Source: Beijerinckia indica subsp. indica ATCC 9039
Lineage (GTDB): Bacteria; Pseudomonadota; Alphaproteobacteria; Rhizobiales; Beijerinckiaceae
Direction: 5' to 3'
Assembly: GCF_000019845.1 (NCBI RefSeq)
Contig: NC_010581.1
Coordinates: 1 to 64,000 of the forward strand
Length of the DNA: 64,000 nt
Positions within the stretch are counted from its first letter, which is position 1. Every line of letters begins with the position of its first letter. Shown here piece by piece: positions 9,372 to 18,359 of the stretch. The notes below the pieces were generated by a model. That model worked only from the letters and a program-made list of their open reading frames with translations, did no database searches and was not told the origin of the DNA. A program made the position numbers and the translations under genes.

Positions 9372-9477
9372 CTAGAGCAATATGACTCGGGTAGAAATAC
9401 CCGAGTGCATGAAATTGTTCATTCATCCAACACTCTAGAGCATGATGTGTGAACGGATGGTCCGCGTCGTGCTCTAG
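9372..9477. repeat. CTAGAGCA-bounded intergenic repeat element, copy 1
   Basis: An element of about 106 bases framed by CTAGAGCA (9372-9379) and its complement TGCTCTAG (9470-9477). Inside is a perfect hairpin ACTCGGGTA-GAAA-TACCCGAGT (9385-9406). A related element of the same length lies at 10511-10616. Such imperfect palindromic intergenic repeats are frequent in Hyphomicrobiales genomes. I see no reading frame in it. The rest of 9346-9743 holds nothing recognisable. Confidence 0.6.
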
Positions 9478-9743
9478 CCGCCCCCAGAATCGGACGGAGG
9501 CCGGAGGAAGGGCCACGTTGGGGCCGGCAACCTCTAGCGCGAGACGAGGCGGCAAGACAATCCACGCGGCGGGTCTGGTCCGGTAACGGAAAGATCAACT
9601 TATCTCCCTGAACGGACGCTTAAGCTGAAATTTTGAGCTGGAAATGGGGTCTCAGCACATCGCAGAAGCGCTCTTGCGCTCTGCCCCATGGCGTCGTTTT
9701 GTCTCATAATTCTTTAGGCCGTTTCGTGCCGAAACCGGGGACT

Positions 9744-10217
9744 TCACGCGAGGGCGCGCGCAGCCTCCAAGACAGCCTCGGCATGGCCGGGTACTTTCAC
9801 CTTGCGCCAGATCTTGGCGATCTTGCCATCGGGGCCGATGAGGAAGGTCGTGCGTTCGACGCCCATATATTTGCGGCCATACATGCTTTTCTCGACCCAG
9901 ACGCCATAGGTTTCGAGCATGGCTTTCGTTTCGTCGGAACCGAGCGCGAGATCGAGCTTGTGCTTGGTCTTGAACTTGACGTGGCTGGCGACGGAATCAG
10001 GCGAGACGCCGAGGATGTTCGTCCCTGCCTTGTCGAAATCACCCTTGAGGCCATTGAGATCGATCGCCTCCTTGGTGCAGCCGGATGTATCGTCCTTGGG
10101 ATAGAAATAGAGAACGAGCTTTTTTCCCGCGAAATCGGCGAGGGACAAGGTCCCGCCACGATCATCTGGCAGGTGAAATTCTGGCGCCGTGTCACCGGCT
10201 TCCAGTTTTTTGCTCAT
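9744..10217 (-). CDS. bcp: Thioredoxin-dependent thiol peroxidase (Bcp/PrxQ family)
   Basis: Peroxiredoxin reducing hydrogen peroxide and organic hydroperoxides, 157 residues. It starts MSKKLEAGDTAPEFHLPDD and has the family segment LVLYFYPKDDTSGCTKEAIDL, with peroxidatic Cys near 47. Most Bcp proteins have a second, resolving Cys five residues later; here that position is Ile, so the enzyme appears to be of the one-Cys kind. ATG 10217 was chosen because AAAGGA lies seven bases upstream. In this bacterial group bcp commonly sits near the large AsmA-like gene that follows divergently. Confidence 0.95.
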   Translation of the reverse strand: MSKKLEAGDTAPEFHLPDDRGGTLSLADFAGKKLVLYFYPKDDTSGCTKEAIDLNGLKGDFDKAGTNILGVSPDSVASHVKFKTKHKLDLALGSDETKAMLETYGVWVEKSMYGRKYMGVERTTFLIGPDGKIAKIWRKVKVPGHAEAVLEAARALA

Positions 10218-10510
10218 GATAACATCCTTTCGTCTCATTGAACGTCTACTGCATCAAGCCTGAAGGAAGCTGTTCCGCCCTAGCTCAATGCGCAGTATTT
10301 ATAATGGTTTATGATATTGCTCAGGCGTCCGCTCAAGAAGCAATGTTCAAAGATCACTGCGCCAGGGCTTCGATGGAGGTTGCCGCTTCGTTTGAGCAGG
10401 GCTTCGCATTTTGGAGGCGGCTTGGCGCGCCATCTGTCGTTTCTGGCGGCGCATCAGGAAAAGGTTCATAAATTCGTCGCTTCGAAGCTTATTCTTGTTG
10501 AAGAATTGTC

Positions 10511-10616
10511 CTAGAGCATGGTTTGTCAAACTGAAATCGGGTGTCAGGCTCCAATTTCTGAAAACCCATCGATTTGATCGCGAAAGGCGTTTCCCCTTTC
10601 GGCCATGATGCTCTAG
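10511..10616. repeat. CTAGAGCA-bounded intergenic repeat element, copy 2
   Basis: Framed by CTAGAGCAT (10511-10519) and ATGCTCTAG (10608-10616). An inner hairpin CGAAAGG/CCTTTCG occupies about 10580-10601. Same overall length and ends as the copy at 9372-9477. The remaining sequence of 10218-10680 carries no supported gene. Confidence 0.6.
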
Positions 10617-10680
10617 CTTTTCTCAAAATGTTTCTGTTCGTTGCAGGGGTCACCACCTTTTGGTCGATCATTTCGAGGAC

Positions 10681-13600
10681 ATGCCAAAACGGCACGCGAG
10701 TCAGATCGCCCAAAGGTCCCAGGGGCTTCCTTTTCATGGGGCCTCTCCAGGGTCCGACCAGGAGGCCGCGCGGGAACCTTGCCATGATGCCGTTTCTCCG
10801 GCCGTTCCCTTGACCCATGCCGTTCCCCCGGCCCATGGCGCACGCAAACGACGCTTCGGGCGCAAAAGCTTATTCGGCCGCAGAGGTTTGGCGCGCCGGG
10901 CCGTGACCCTCTGCGGCGTTCTCACGGGTCTCGCCTTCATCACTATACTCGTTGGTGGTCTATTCTATCTGCGGATCGGACAAAGACCCGTTCTGATCGA
11001 AAGCCTGGGACCGCGGATCGCCAGCGCCCTCGACGATCGTTTTGGTCATGGCTACCGATTCTTCCTCGGTCCCACGACCTTGACCCGGCATGGTTTGCGG
11101 CCGACCTTGAGCCTGGACGGTTTCTCCCTGCGCGAGGCCACGGGCGATAAGGAGGACGGGCACGATGAGAGCCGGGAAACCTCCGGCAATCTTCTTCTGA
11201 GCGCGCCGCGCGCCGAGGTGTCGATCGATTCCTGGCCATTGCTGCTCGGCAAGGTCGTTCCCAAAAGACTCGAAATCTTCGACGTTGTCCTGCACCTTTC
11301 GGTGACACCCGAAGGGACGCTTGCTCTCGCCTCGGAGACGCATCCGGACGCCCCCGTCGTGATAACTCCGACGGCGCCCCCGTCCACCGCCGATGTAAAG
11401 AATGTTCCGCCGCAATCGGGAACCGCCGGCGCGGCGGCGCGTCCCGTCCTCGTCAAACAAATGGGATCGGCCATCAGGCTTCTGGTCGATACATTGACCA
11501 ATCCGGAAAGCCCGATCGCGGCGATCGACAAGGTTGGCATCACCAATGGAAGGCTGATCGTTGACGACCGGACGAGCAATCAGACGCTGACTTTCGAGAA
11601 TGTGACCCTTGCCTTCAACAAGAAGGGGGAAAAGACCACGTTCGAACTCTCGGTCGAGGGGCCGAATGGGCGCTGGAGCGCGGGAGGCGTGGCGAGCGGC
11701 ACGCCGAATGCGCCCCGCCGGCTCGAATTCCAACTCGATCATCTGTCTCTCGACGAGATCCTCCTTGCCACTGGCGTGCGGTTGATCGGCGCCGATTTCG
11801 ATACGCCAATTGCGGCGGGCTTTACGCTTGCCCTCGGCGCCGATGATAAATTGCTCGAAGCCTCAGGCCATGTCGATCTGAGCCCCGGTTTCGTGCGGCT
11901 CGATGATCCCGATGCCGAGCCCATGCTGGTCGACCGGCTCGATAGCCGTTTTCACTGGGACCAGACGACACGGCGCGTGCTCATTGACGAGGCGCGCCTT
12001 GATGCCGGCCCCTCGCATTTCTCGTTCGGTGGCGCCATGGCCTTGCCGCGCATCGAAAGCGAGCCCTGGACGCTTTTTCTCAAAAATCTCGCACCGGTCA
12101 TCTACGGGCCTGAACGTCCGAAGGAACAGCCGATCGTCCTCGACGACGCGCAATTCACCGGCCGGCTGATGCCGTCAGAAAAGAAATTCATTCTCGATCG
12201 TTTCGCCATCAACAGCGCCAACAATGGTGGCCTCGCCATGGCCGGCACCCTCGATTGGATCGATGGACCCCATCTGCGTCTCGGCGCTTCCATCAACCCG
12301 ACGCCGGTGCATACGGCCTTGCGGCTCTGGCCGTCCTTCATCACGGCGCCGATCCGTGCCTGGTCTCTCGCCCATATGACCGAAGGCACCGTGCAGTCGG
12401 GGACGATGCAACTCGATTATGACGCGGACACGCTGAAGGCCTTGCGGGCGGAACAGCCCATTCCCGACAGCGCGGCTTTGCTCGATTTCACGATCACCAA
12501 GGCCGCCATGGAATTTTTGCCGGGCGTTCCCGCCCTGCGCAATATCGAGGGAACCGGCCATATTACCGGGCGCACGGCGCTGATCACGCTCGGCGGTGGC
12601 TTCATCGAGACGGCCAACGGCCAGCGTCTTCTCGTCAGTGATGGCAGTTTCAAGGTCGAGGATTTCGCCATCAAGCCTGTCCCGGCGGTGGTCGCCGCCA
12701 AAATCTCGGGTCCGGCCGAGGTGGTCGGTGACCTCCTGTCGCGCGAGGCTCTCAAGGCCTATGCCACTTTGCCGCTCGATCCGACGACGATCAGAGGCCA
12801 GATCGACGGCAAGATGCAGCTCGACATGAAGATCGGACCGGAGACCGGGCCGGGCGATACCGTCCTCCACGTCAATGCGATGGTCAATAATTTCTCCGTC
12901 GACCGCCTGCTCGGCAAGGAAAAGCTCGAGAATGCCACGCTCGCCGTTATCGTTGAGCCGGAGGGGCTCAAGGCCACCGGCCAGGGCCATCTCTTTGGGG
13001 CTCAGGCGACTCTCGACATGACGAGGGCCCCCGGCAAGCCAGCCGAAATCAATGCCAGTCTCGCCCTTGACGAAGCCGCGCGTGCCAAGATGGGCATGAG
13101 CATGCAAGGCCTCACGGGCACTATCGGGGCGCATCTGGCCACGACGCTCGCCAATGGAGAAAAACTGAAGGGCCAAGTCGAACTCGATCTCACGAAAGCC
13201 GGCATCGATGGCCTCCTCCCCGGTGTCTCGAAACCGCTCGGCAAGCCTGCGAAGATCAATCTTCTCGCCATCATCAACGACGAAGGTCTCACCCTCGATC
13301 AGATCGTTGTCGATGCCGGTCCCTTGCAGGCGAAGGGGAGCATCGACCTCAATGCCGACATGGGCCTCATCGGCGGCAAGTTCGGGCTCCTGCGGGTCTC
13401 GCCGGGTGATGACATGAAGGCCGAATTGCTGCGGACCGGCGACACACTCAAGGTGATCATGCGCGCAACGACGCTCGACGCCCGGCCGTTTTTGAAAAAT
13501 ATCGTCTCCTCGCCCCCGGAATCCGGTCCTCTGGCCGCCCCTTCTTTGTCCCACGATGCCGCCAAGGACATGAGCGCATCAATCAAGACGGTCGATATCG

Positions 13601-14382
13601 ATCTGAAGGCGGATGTCTTGACCGGCTACAACAAGCAGGTGTTGAGCGGTGCTGATCTGCATCTCGTCAAACAGGGCGATGACCTGAAGCAATTTTCCTG
13701 CGCCGGGCGGTTTGGGCGCGATACGATCGCCGGCAATCTCACGCCCGGCAATGCCAACCCTGGTTCAGGCGCGCCGCAGCTTTCGCTCTCGACCCAGAAT
13801 GCCGGTGCGCTCCTGTCCTTCATCGATCTCTACAAACATATGGAGCGCGGCCGGTTGGGCGTGACCTTACGTTTCAATGGCGAGACGCTGGCCGGTGCCT
13901 TGATGATCGACAATTTCCTGCTGCGCGACGAGCCCGCCATGCGCCGCCTCGTGAGCGAGGCGGTTGATCAGGAAAAGGGCGCCAATCAACGCAATATCGA
14001 CGCGAATGCGGTCTCCTTCCACAAGCTCCAGGTGCGTTTCCAGCGCTCCGGCACGCGTCTCGATCTCCAGGAAGGGACGATGTATGGCGATGCGATCGGC
14101 CTGACCGTCGATGGCTGGCTGGATTATGTCCATGATCGCGTGGACATGCATGGCACATTCGTGCCGGCCTTCGCGGTGAATAATCTGTTCTCGCAGATTC
14201 CGGTGTTCGGCATTCTGCTCGGCGGCGGCGCGAATGAAGGCCTGTTCGGCATCAATTACCGTATCAGCGGCGCGGCCAGCGCCCCGACCTTGAGTGTCAA
14301 TCCGCTCTCCGCCATAGCGCCCGGCTTCCTGCGGCAGATGTTCGGTGTCGGCGATCAGATGCCGGCCATCGGTCAGCCATAA
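10681..14382 (+). CDS. Large AsmA-like / DUF3971 (YhdP-type) envelope protein
   Basis: Inner-membrane-anchored periplasmic protein of about 1233 residues. It has a basic N-terminal cytoplasmic part, one membrane helix near residues 78-100 (AVTLCGVLTGLAFITILVGG), and a very long beta-rich periplasmic region with many repeated T/S-G-D strands. The C-terminal AsmA_2-like domain contains AFAVNNLFSQIPVFGILLGG. Proteins of this family (YhdP, TamB-like bridges) are implicated in phospholipid transport to the outer membrane. ATG 10681 is preferred to an upstream TTG at 10660. Usually followed closely by tyrS in relatives; here 8 kb of other genes intervene. Confidence 0.88.
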   Translation: MPKRHASQIAQRSQGLPFHGASPGSDQEAAREPCHDAVSPAVPLTHAVPPAHGARKRRFGRKSLFGRRGLARRAVTLCGVLTGLAFITILVGGLFYLRIGQRPVLIESLGPRIASALDDRFGHGYRFFLGPTTLTRHGLRPTLSLDGFSLREATGDKEDGHDESRETSGNLLLSAPRAEVSIDSWPLLLGKVVPKRLEIFDVVLHLSVTPEGTLALASETHPDAPVVITPTAPPSTADVKNVPPQSGTAGAAARPVLVKQMGSAIRLLVDTLTNPESPIAAIDKVGITNGRLIVDDRTSNQTLTFENVTLAFNKKGEKTTFELSVEGPNGRWSAGGVASGTPNAPRRLEFQLDHLSLDEILLATGVRLIGADFDTPIAAGFTLALGADDKLLEASGHVDLSPGFVRLDDPDAEPMLVDRLDSRFHWDQTTRRVLIDEARLDAGPSHFSFGGAMALPRIESEPWTLFLKNLAPVIYGPERPKEQPIVLDDAQFTGRLMPSEKKFILDRFAINSANNGGLAMAGTLDWIDGPHLRLGASINPTPVHTALRLWPSFITAPIRAWSLAHMTEGTVQSGTMQLDYDADTLKALRAEQPIPDSAALLDFTITKAAMEFLPGVPALRNIEGTGHITGRTALITLGGGFIETANGQRLLVSDGSFKVEDFAIKPVPAVVAAKISGPAEVVGDLLSREALKAYATLPLDPTTIRGQIDGKMQLDMKIGPETGPGDTVLHVNAMVNNFSVDRLLGKEKLENATLAVIVEPEGLKATGQGHLFGAQATLDMTRAPGKPAEINASLALDEAARAKMGMSMQGLTGTIGAHLATTLANGEKLKGQVELDLTKAGIDGLLPGVSKPLGKPAKINLLAIINDEGLTLDQIVVDAGPLQAKGSIDLNADMGLIGGKFGLLRVSPGDDMKAELLRTGDTLKVIMRATTLDARPFLKNIVSSPPESGPLAAPSLSHDAAKDMSASIKTVDIDLKADVLTGYNKQVLSGADLHLVKQGDDLKQFSCAGRFGRDTIAGNLTPGNANPGSGAPQLSLSTQNAGALLSFIDLYKHMERGRLGVTLRFNGETLAGALMIDNFLLRDEPAMRRLVSEAVDQEKGANQRNIDANAVSFHKLQVRFQRSGTRLDLQEGTMYGDAIGLTVDGWLDYVHDRVDMHGTFVPAFAVNNLFSQIPVFGILLGGGANEGLFGINYRISGAASAPTLSVNPLSAIAPGFLRQMFGVGDQMPAIGQP

Positions 14383-14546
14383 GCTATATAGCCGTGATCA
14401 TTTTTAGTATTGAATGCAAAATTGTCCGAATTCCGATCAGATTATTTCAAATCCAAAGGTATTTGCTAAGCTAACCTACGCATTTCTGTAATAGTGCCTG
14501 ACTATGGTCCGCCCGTCCAAACTGAGTGACGGGGGACATGTCTTTC

Positions 14547-16481
14547 ATGACACGCATACTTGCAGCAAGCAAACGCATCACCGCCAGCACGACCGCCTTG
14601 GCGATTGCGTTGATGTCGGCCGGCTTTTCATCTCCGAGCTTGAGCGCCGAGGGGCCTACGCCTTCCGGCACGGTGACACCGATCAAGCACGTTATCATCA
14701 TCGTCGGCGAAAACCGGTCTTTTGACCATGTTTTCGGCGCCTACCAGCCGCCAAAAGGCGAGACGGTCTATAACCTGCTTTCGCAGGGCATTATCAAGGC
14801 CGATGGAACGCCAGGCCCCAATTTCGCTCTCGCCAAGCAATATCAGGGTAGCCTGCAGGCGCCCGCGAAATATTCCCTGGTTCCGACGTCCAAGACCCCT
14901 TATCAGGTCCTGCCGGCGCCCAATACGGGGGGAACGCATACGGCGCCCAGCGATGCCAACCCGCCGCCCTTCGCCTCCCTGGCGCTCGCAACCCAAGCCG
15001 AATCCGCTGCGCTGCTTCCGGAAGATCTCCAGCTTCTGACCACGGGCGCGAGCGGCTTGCCGAAAGGCGTCGTCGATACACGCATTGCCAATGCGACTAA
15101 TTTGCCGAGCGGGCCGTTCCAACTGACCCCGAGCCTGCCCTATGACGCTTACGCCGCGGGCGCGGTGCATCGTTTCTATCAGAATTGGCAGCAGCTCGAT
15201 TGCAGCATTGCCCATGCGACGAAAAAGAATCCGAGCGGCTGTCTCGGCGATCTCTTCGCCTGGGTGGAAGTCACGATTGGCGCCGGCAGCAATGGCAAAT
15301 CGCAGCCGACTGGTTTCAATGACGAGACGACCCATGAAGGCGCTAGCGCCTTGGGATTCTACAATACGAATAATGGCGATATGCCCTATTTCACCGCGCT
15401 CGCGCAGACCTATGCGCTCAGCGACAATTATCACCAGCCGGTCTCGGGTGGTACCGGTGCCAATAGCATCATGCTCGGCACCGCCGATGCCATCTATTAT
15501 ACGGATGGCCAAGGCCATGTCGCGACGCCGCCTGCCAATCAGATCGAAAATCCAGATCCCGCGCCAAGCACCAATAATTGGTACACGCAGGATGGCTACA
15601 GCGGCGGCTCCTACAGCAATTGTTCCGACCCGACTCAGCCAGGTGTCGGCGCCATCATCAGCTATCTCCGGTCGTTGCCCCATAAGCCAAGGGCGAATTG
15701 CGCGCCGGGCGCCTATTATCTGCTGAATAATTATGATCCCGGTTATAATGGTGACGGCTCTCTCCATACGAGCAATCCCTTCACCATTCCGCCGTCGCCG
15801 GTGCATACCATCGCCAACAGGCTTAACGAGAAAGATATCTCGTGGAAATATTATGGCGAGGGTTGGAATTCATTCGTCGCCAATAGCCCCTTGAGTGTTT
15901 ATTGCAACATCTGCAATCCGTTCCTTTATCAAACCGCGGTCATGACCAACCCGTCTGCTCGCGCAAAGAATCTGAAGGACACGACGGATCTTTATAGCGA
16001 TATTGCGAGCGGCGAACTGCCGGCCGTTTCCTATGTCAAACCCGGTGGGCTGCTCGATGGTCACCCCACTTCGTCCAAGTTCGATCTGTTCGAGGCCTTC
16101 ACCAAGAAGATCATTCTTGCGGTTCAAAACAATCCGAAGCTGTGGGCGGATACGGCCATCTTCGTCACGGTCGATGAAGGCGGCGGTTACTATGATTCAG
16201 GCTATGTCCAGCCGCTCGATTTCTTCGGCGATGGTCCCCGCATTCCCTTGATCGTGGTTTCGCCCTATTCCACCGGCGGTCATGTGGTGCATACCTATTA
16301 TGACCATGCCTCGCTGCTGAAATTCATCGAACGCAATTGGAGCCTTCAGCCGATCACCCATCGCAGCCGCGATAATCTGCCCAATCCGGTGGCTGAAGAC
16401 GAAAACCCCTATGTTCCGGTCAATAGCCCGGCGATCGGCGATCTGTTCGAAATGTTCGATTTCGGTAAAAAGGGTCACTAA
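14547..16481 (+). CDS. Secreted phosphoesterase (phospholipase C / acid phosphatase family)
   Basis: Exported hydrolase of about 644 residues. After a signal peptide (RITASTTALAIALMSAGF...LSA) it begins the phosphoesterase domain with the metal-binding HVIIIVGENRSFDHVFGAY. The late domain parts are TAIFVTVDEGGGYYDSGYV and GDGPRIPLIVVSPYS, near 540-585. These are hallmarks of the PF04185 family, which includes phosphatidylcholine-preferring phospholipases C and AcpA. Substrate cannot be told. Several starts are possible (GTG 14526, ATG 14538, ATG 14547); I use 14547, ten bases after GGGGGA. Its neighbour encodes a predicted lipase-like hydrolase. Confidence 0.9.
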   Translation: MTRILAASKRITASTTALAIALMSAGFSSPSLSAEGPTPSGTVTPIKHVIIIVGENRSFDHVFGAYQPPKGETVYNLLSQGIIKADGTPGPNFALAKQYQGSLQAPAKYSLVPTSKTPYQVLPAPNTGGTHTAPSDANPPPFASLALATQAESAALLPEDLQLLTTGASGLPKGVVDTRIANATNLPSGPFQLTPSLPYDAYAAGAVHRFYQNWQQLDCSIAHATKKNPSGCLGDLFAWVEVTIGAGSNGKSQPTGFNDETTHEGASALGFYNTNNGDMPYFTALAQTYALSDNYHQPVSGGTGANSIMLGTADAIYYTDGQGHVATPPANQIENPDPAPSTNNWYTQDGYSGGSYSNCSDPTQPGVGAIISYLRSLPHKPRANCAPGAYYLLNNYDPGYNGDGSLHTSNPFTIPPSPVHTIANRLNEKDISWKYYGEGWNSFVANSPLSVYCNICNPFLYQTAVMTNPSARAKNLKDTTDLYSDIASGELPAVSYVKPGGLLDGHPTSSKFDLFEAFTKKIILAVQNNPKLWADTAIFVTVDEGGGYYDSGYVQPLDFFGDGPRIPLIVVSPYSTGGHVVHTYYDHASLLKFIERNWSLQPITHRSRDNLPNPVAEDENPYVPVNSPAIGDLFEMFDFGKKGH

Positions 16482-16533
16482 CATGAAAAGCCATCACGCG
16501 TGATTGCGACGCGTGAGTTTGAGGCGTCAAACT

Positions 16534-16649
16534 GATACCAGCTCTTGATGAGCATGACTCATCAAGAGCTGCCCCCGCGACGGCGGGGCGGCGGCTTTCC
16601 GCCGAACCTTTCTGATCGCGATAGGTCGTGATCAGAAAGACTTGGTATC
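16534..16649. repeat. Structured two-hairpin intergenic element
   Basis: A closing stem GATACCA (16534-16540) / TGGTATC (16643-16649) encloses two hairpins. The first is perfect, 13 bp, AGCTCTTGATGAG (16540-16552) / CTCATCAAGAGCT (16558-16570), loop CATGA. The second, CTTTCTGATCGCG (16608-16620) / CGTGATCAGAAAG (16627-16639), has one mismatch. No T-run follows, so it is more likely a palindromic repeat element than a simple terminator. The interval 16482-16796 has nothing else. Confidence 0.6.
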
Positions 16650-16796
16650 GCCTCATCAAGACATTCGGCATCGGAGAGGAGGATCTTCCTGTCCGATGCC
16701 TTTTTCTTTGAAAATGCATTAATTTTTTCCAGAGGGATGCCTGGTTTCGATTTGATGGTGTAGAGCTTCCTCTTTTCCATCCGAAACGGAGGATGT

Positions 16797-18278
16797 GTGT
16801 ACGCCCCTTTCAAGAAACTGGCTCTCTGGAGCCTGATCCTCGTTGGCGTGAGCCTCGTCACCTTTCTCGGTGTGCGCATTTATGACACGCAGCGCGGGGA
16901 CCCTCTTGAGCCATGGCATGAATTCGTCCCGCATGAGATGACATCGGACGCTTTGGATCATGCCAGTTTCTCGGCTTATCTCGACGCGGAGAAAAAGATT
17001 TTTGGCGAAATCCGGCATCATGTCACCGAGGCGCTGCCGGAGAGGGACCGCGTGCCCTTCAACCGTTATTTCGAAAACAGCCCCGTCTTTCCCGAGCATT
17101 TCCAGACGGATTGGAACCGCTCCTATGTGCTTGAACCCGAAGGCACGCCCCTCGGCGCCGTGGTGCTCCTGCACGGCCTGACCGATTCACCCTATAGCCT
17201 GCGCCACATTGCGCGATTTTATCGAGACCATGGATTCGTCGCCGTGGCGATCCGTCTGCCCGCCCATGGCACTGTCCCCGCCGCTTTGACCGATGTCACC
17301 TGGACGGATTGGCTTGCCGCGACGCGGCTGGCCGTGCGCGAGGCCGACCTCCGCGTCGGGCCTTCAAAGCCGCTGCATCTTGTCGGTTTCTCGAATGGCG
17401 GCGCGCTGGCCTTGAAATATGCCCTCGATGCGATCGAGGACCCGAAACTCCGGCGGCCCGACCGGTTGGTTCTGCTGACGCCGATGATCGGCATCACACG
17501 TTTTGCCCGTTTCGCCGGCATGGCCGGCTGGCCGGCCCTGCTGCCGGCTTTTGCCAAGGCGGCCTGGCTCGGCATCGTGCCGGAATTCAATCCGTTCAAA
17601 TATAATTCCTTCCCGGTGAATGGAGCGCGCCAGTCCTTCCAGTTCACGCAAGCCATTCAGCGGCAGATCGATCGCATGGCAAGCGAGGGACGGCTCACGG
17701 ACCTCGCCCCCGTTCTGACCTTTCAGTCGATTGTCGATTCCACCGTCTCGACGCGAGCGATCATTTCGTCCTTTTACGCGCGGCTCCCTGCCAATGGCAG
17801 CGAACTCGTCCTGTTCGACATTAATCGCAACGCCAAATTCGGCCAGCTTTTGAGCACCGCTTCGGAAACCGCTTTGACGCGTTTGCTGCCGCCCGCCCCA
17901 AGACCCTTTCGCACAGTGGTCATCAGCAATGTCGATCCAGACAGTAGTGAAGCGGCTGCCGTGGTAACGGAAGCGGGCGCGACCGAGACGCAATCCATCC
18001 CGCTCGGCCTTTCGTTTCCGCAGGGCGTGTTCTCGCTGTCGCATGTCGCCTTGCCCTTTCCGGTGACCGATGCGCTTTACGGCCTGCAACCGGATAATAG
18101 CGAGGATTTTGGCGTGCATCTTGGCGCCATCCCGCCGCGTGGCGAAAGGGGCGCCTTGATCGTGAGCCTCGATAATCTCCTGCGTATGTCGTCCAACCCG
18201 TTCTATCCCTTCATGATCGATCGGATCGCGAAAGGCTTGCCGGCGGGATCGGAGACGAGGGCCAAGGCCGCGCCATAA
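16797..18278 (+). CDS. Membrane-anchored alpha/beta hydrolase (lysophospholipase-like)
   Basis: 493-residue hydrolase. An N-terminal hydrophobic segment (LALWSLILVGVSLVTFLGV) probably anchors it or serves as an uncleaved signal. The oxyanion region VVLLHGLTDSPYSLRHIARF is near 122-141 and the nucleophile elbow GFSNGG near 197-202 gives the catalytic Ser. A long C-terminal part contains HVALPFPVTDALYG with a likely catalytic His. GTG 16797 is preceded by CGGAGG at good spacing. Downstream of a secreted phosphoesterase in the same direction, so a joint role in lipid turnover is possible but inferred. Confidence 0.82.
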   Translation: MYAPFKKLALWSLILVGVSLVTFLGVRIYDTQRGDPLEPWHEFVPHEMTSDALDHASFSAYLDAEKKIFGEIRHHVTEALPERDRVPFNRYFENSPVFPEHFQTDWNRSYVLEPEGTPLGAVVLLHGLTDSPYSLRHIARFYRDHGFVAVAIRLPAHGTVPAALTDVTWTDWLAATRLAVREADLRVGPSKPLHLVGFSNGGALALKYALDAIEDPKLRRPDRLVLLTPMIGITRFARFAGMAGWPALLPAFAKAAWLGIVPEFNPFKYNSFPVNGARQSFQFTQAIQRQIDRMASEGRLTDLAPVLTFQSIVDSTVSTRAIISSFYARLPANGSELVLFDINRNAKFGQLLSTASETALTRLLPPAPRPFRTVVISNVDPDSSEAAAVVTEAGATETQSIPLGLSFPQGVFSLSHVALPFPVTDALYGLQPDNSEDFGVHLGAIPPRGERGALIVSLDNLLRMSSNPFYPFMIDRIAKGLPAGSETRAKAAP

Positions 18279-18359
18279 AGTGTGTTCTCGGAAGCGCGTT
18301 CTGATGCTCCGCTTTTGAGGAAAAGGTGAGGCGTCCCGATCAGGGGGACGCTGACCCTT

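Noticed and set aside
12175..13554. Minus-strand frame of 459 residues
   Set aside because: Shadow of the AsmA-like gene, His/Asp/Arg-biased in the manner of antisense frames in GC-rich DNA.
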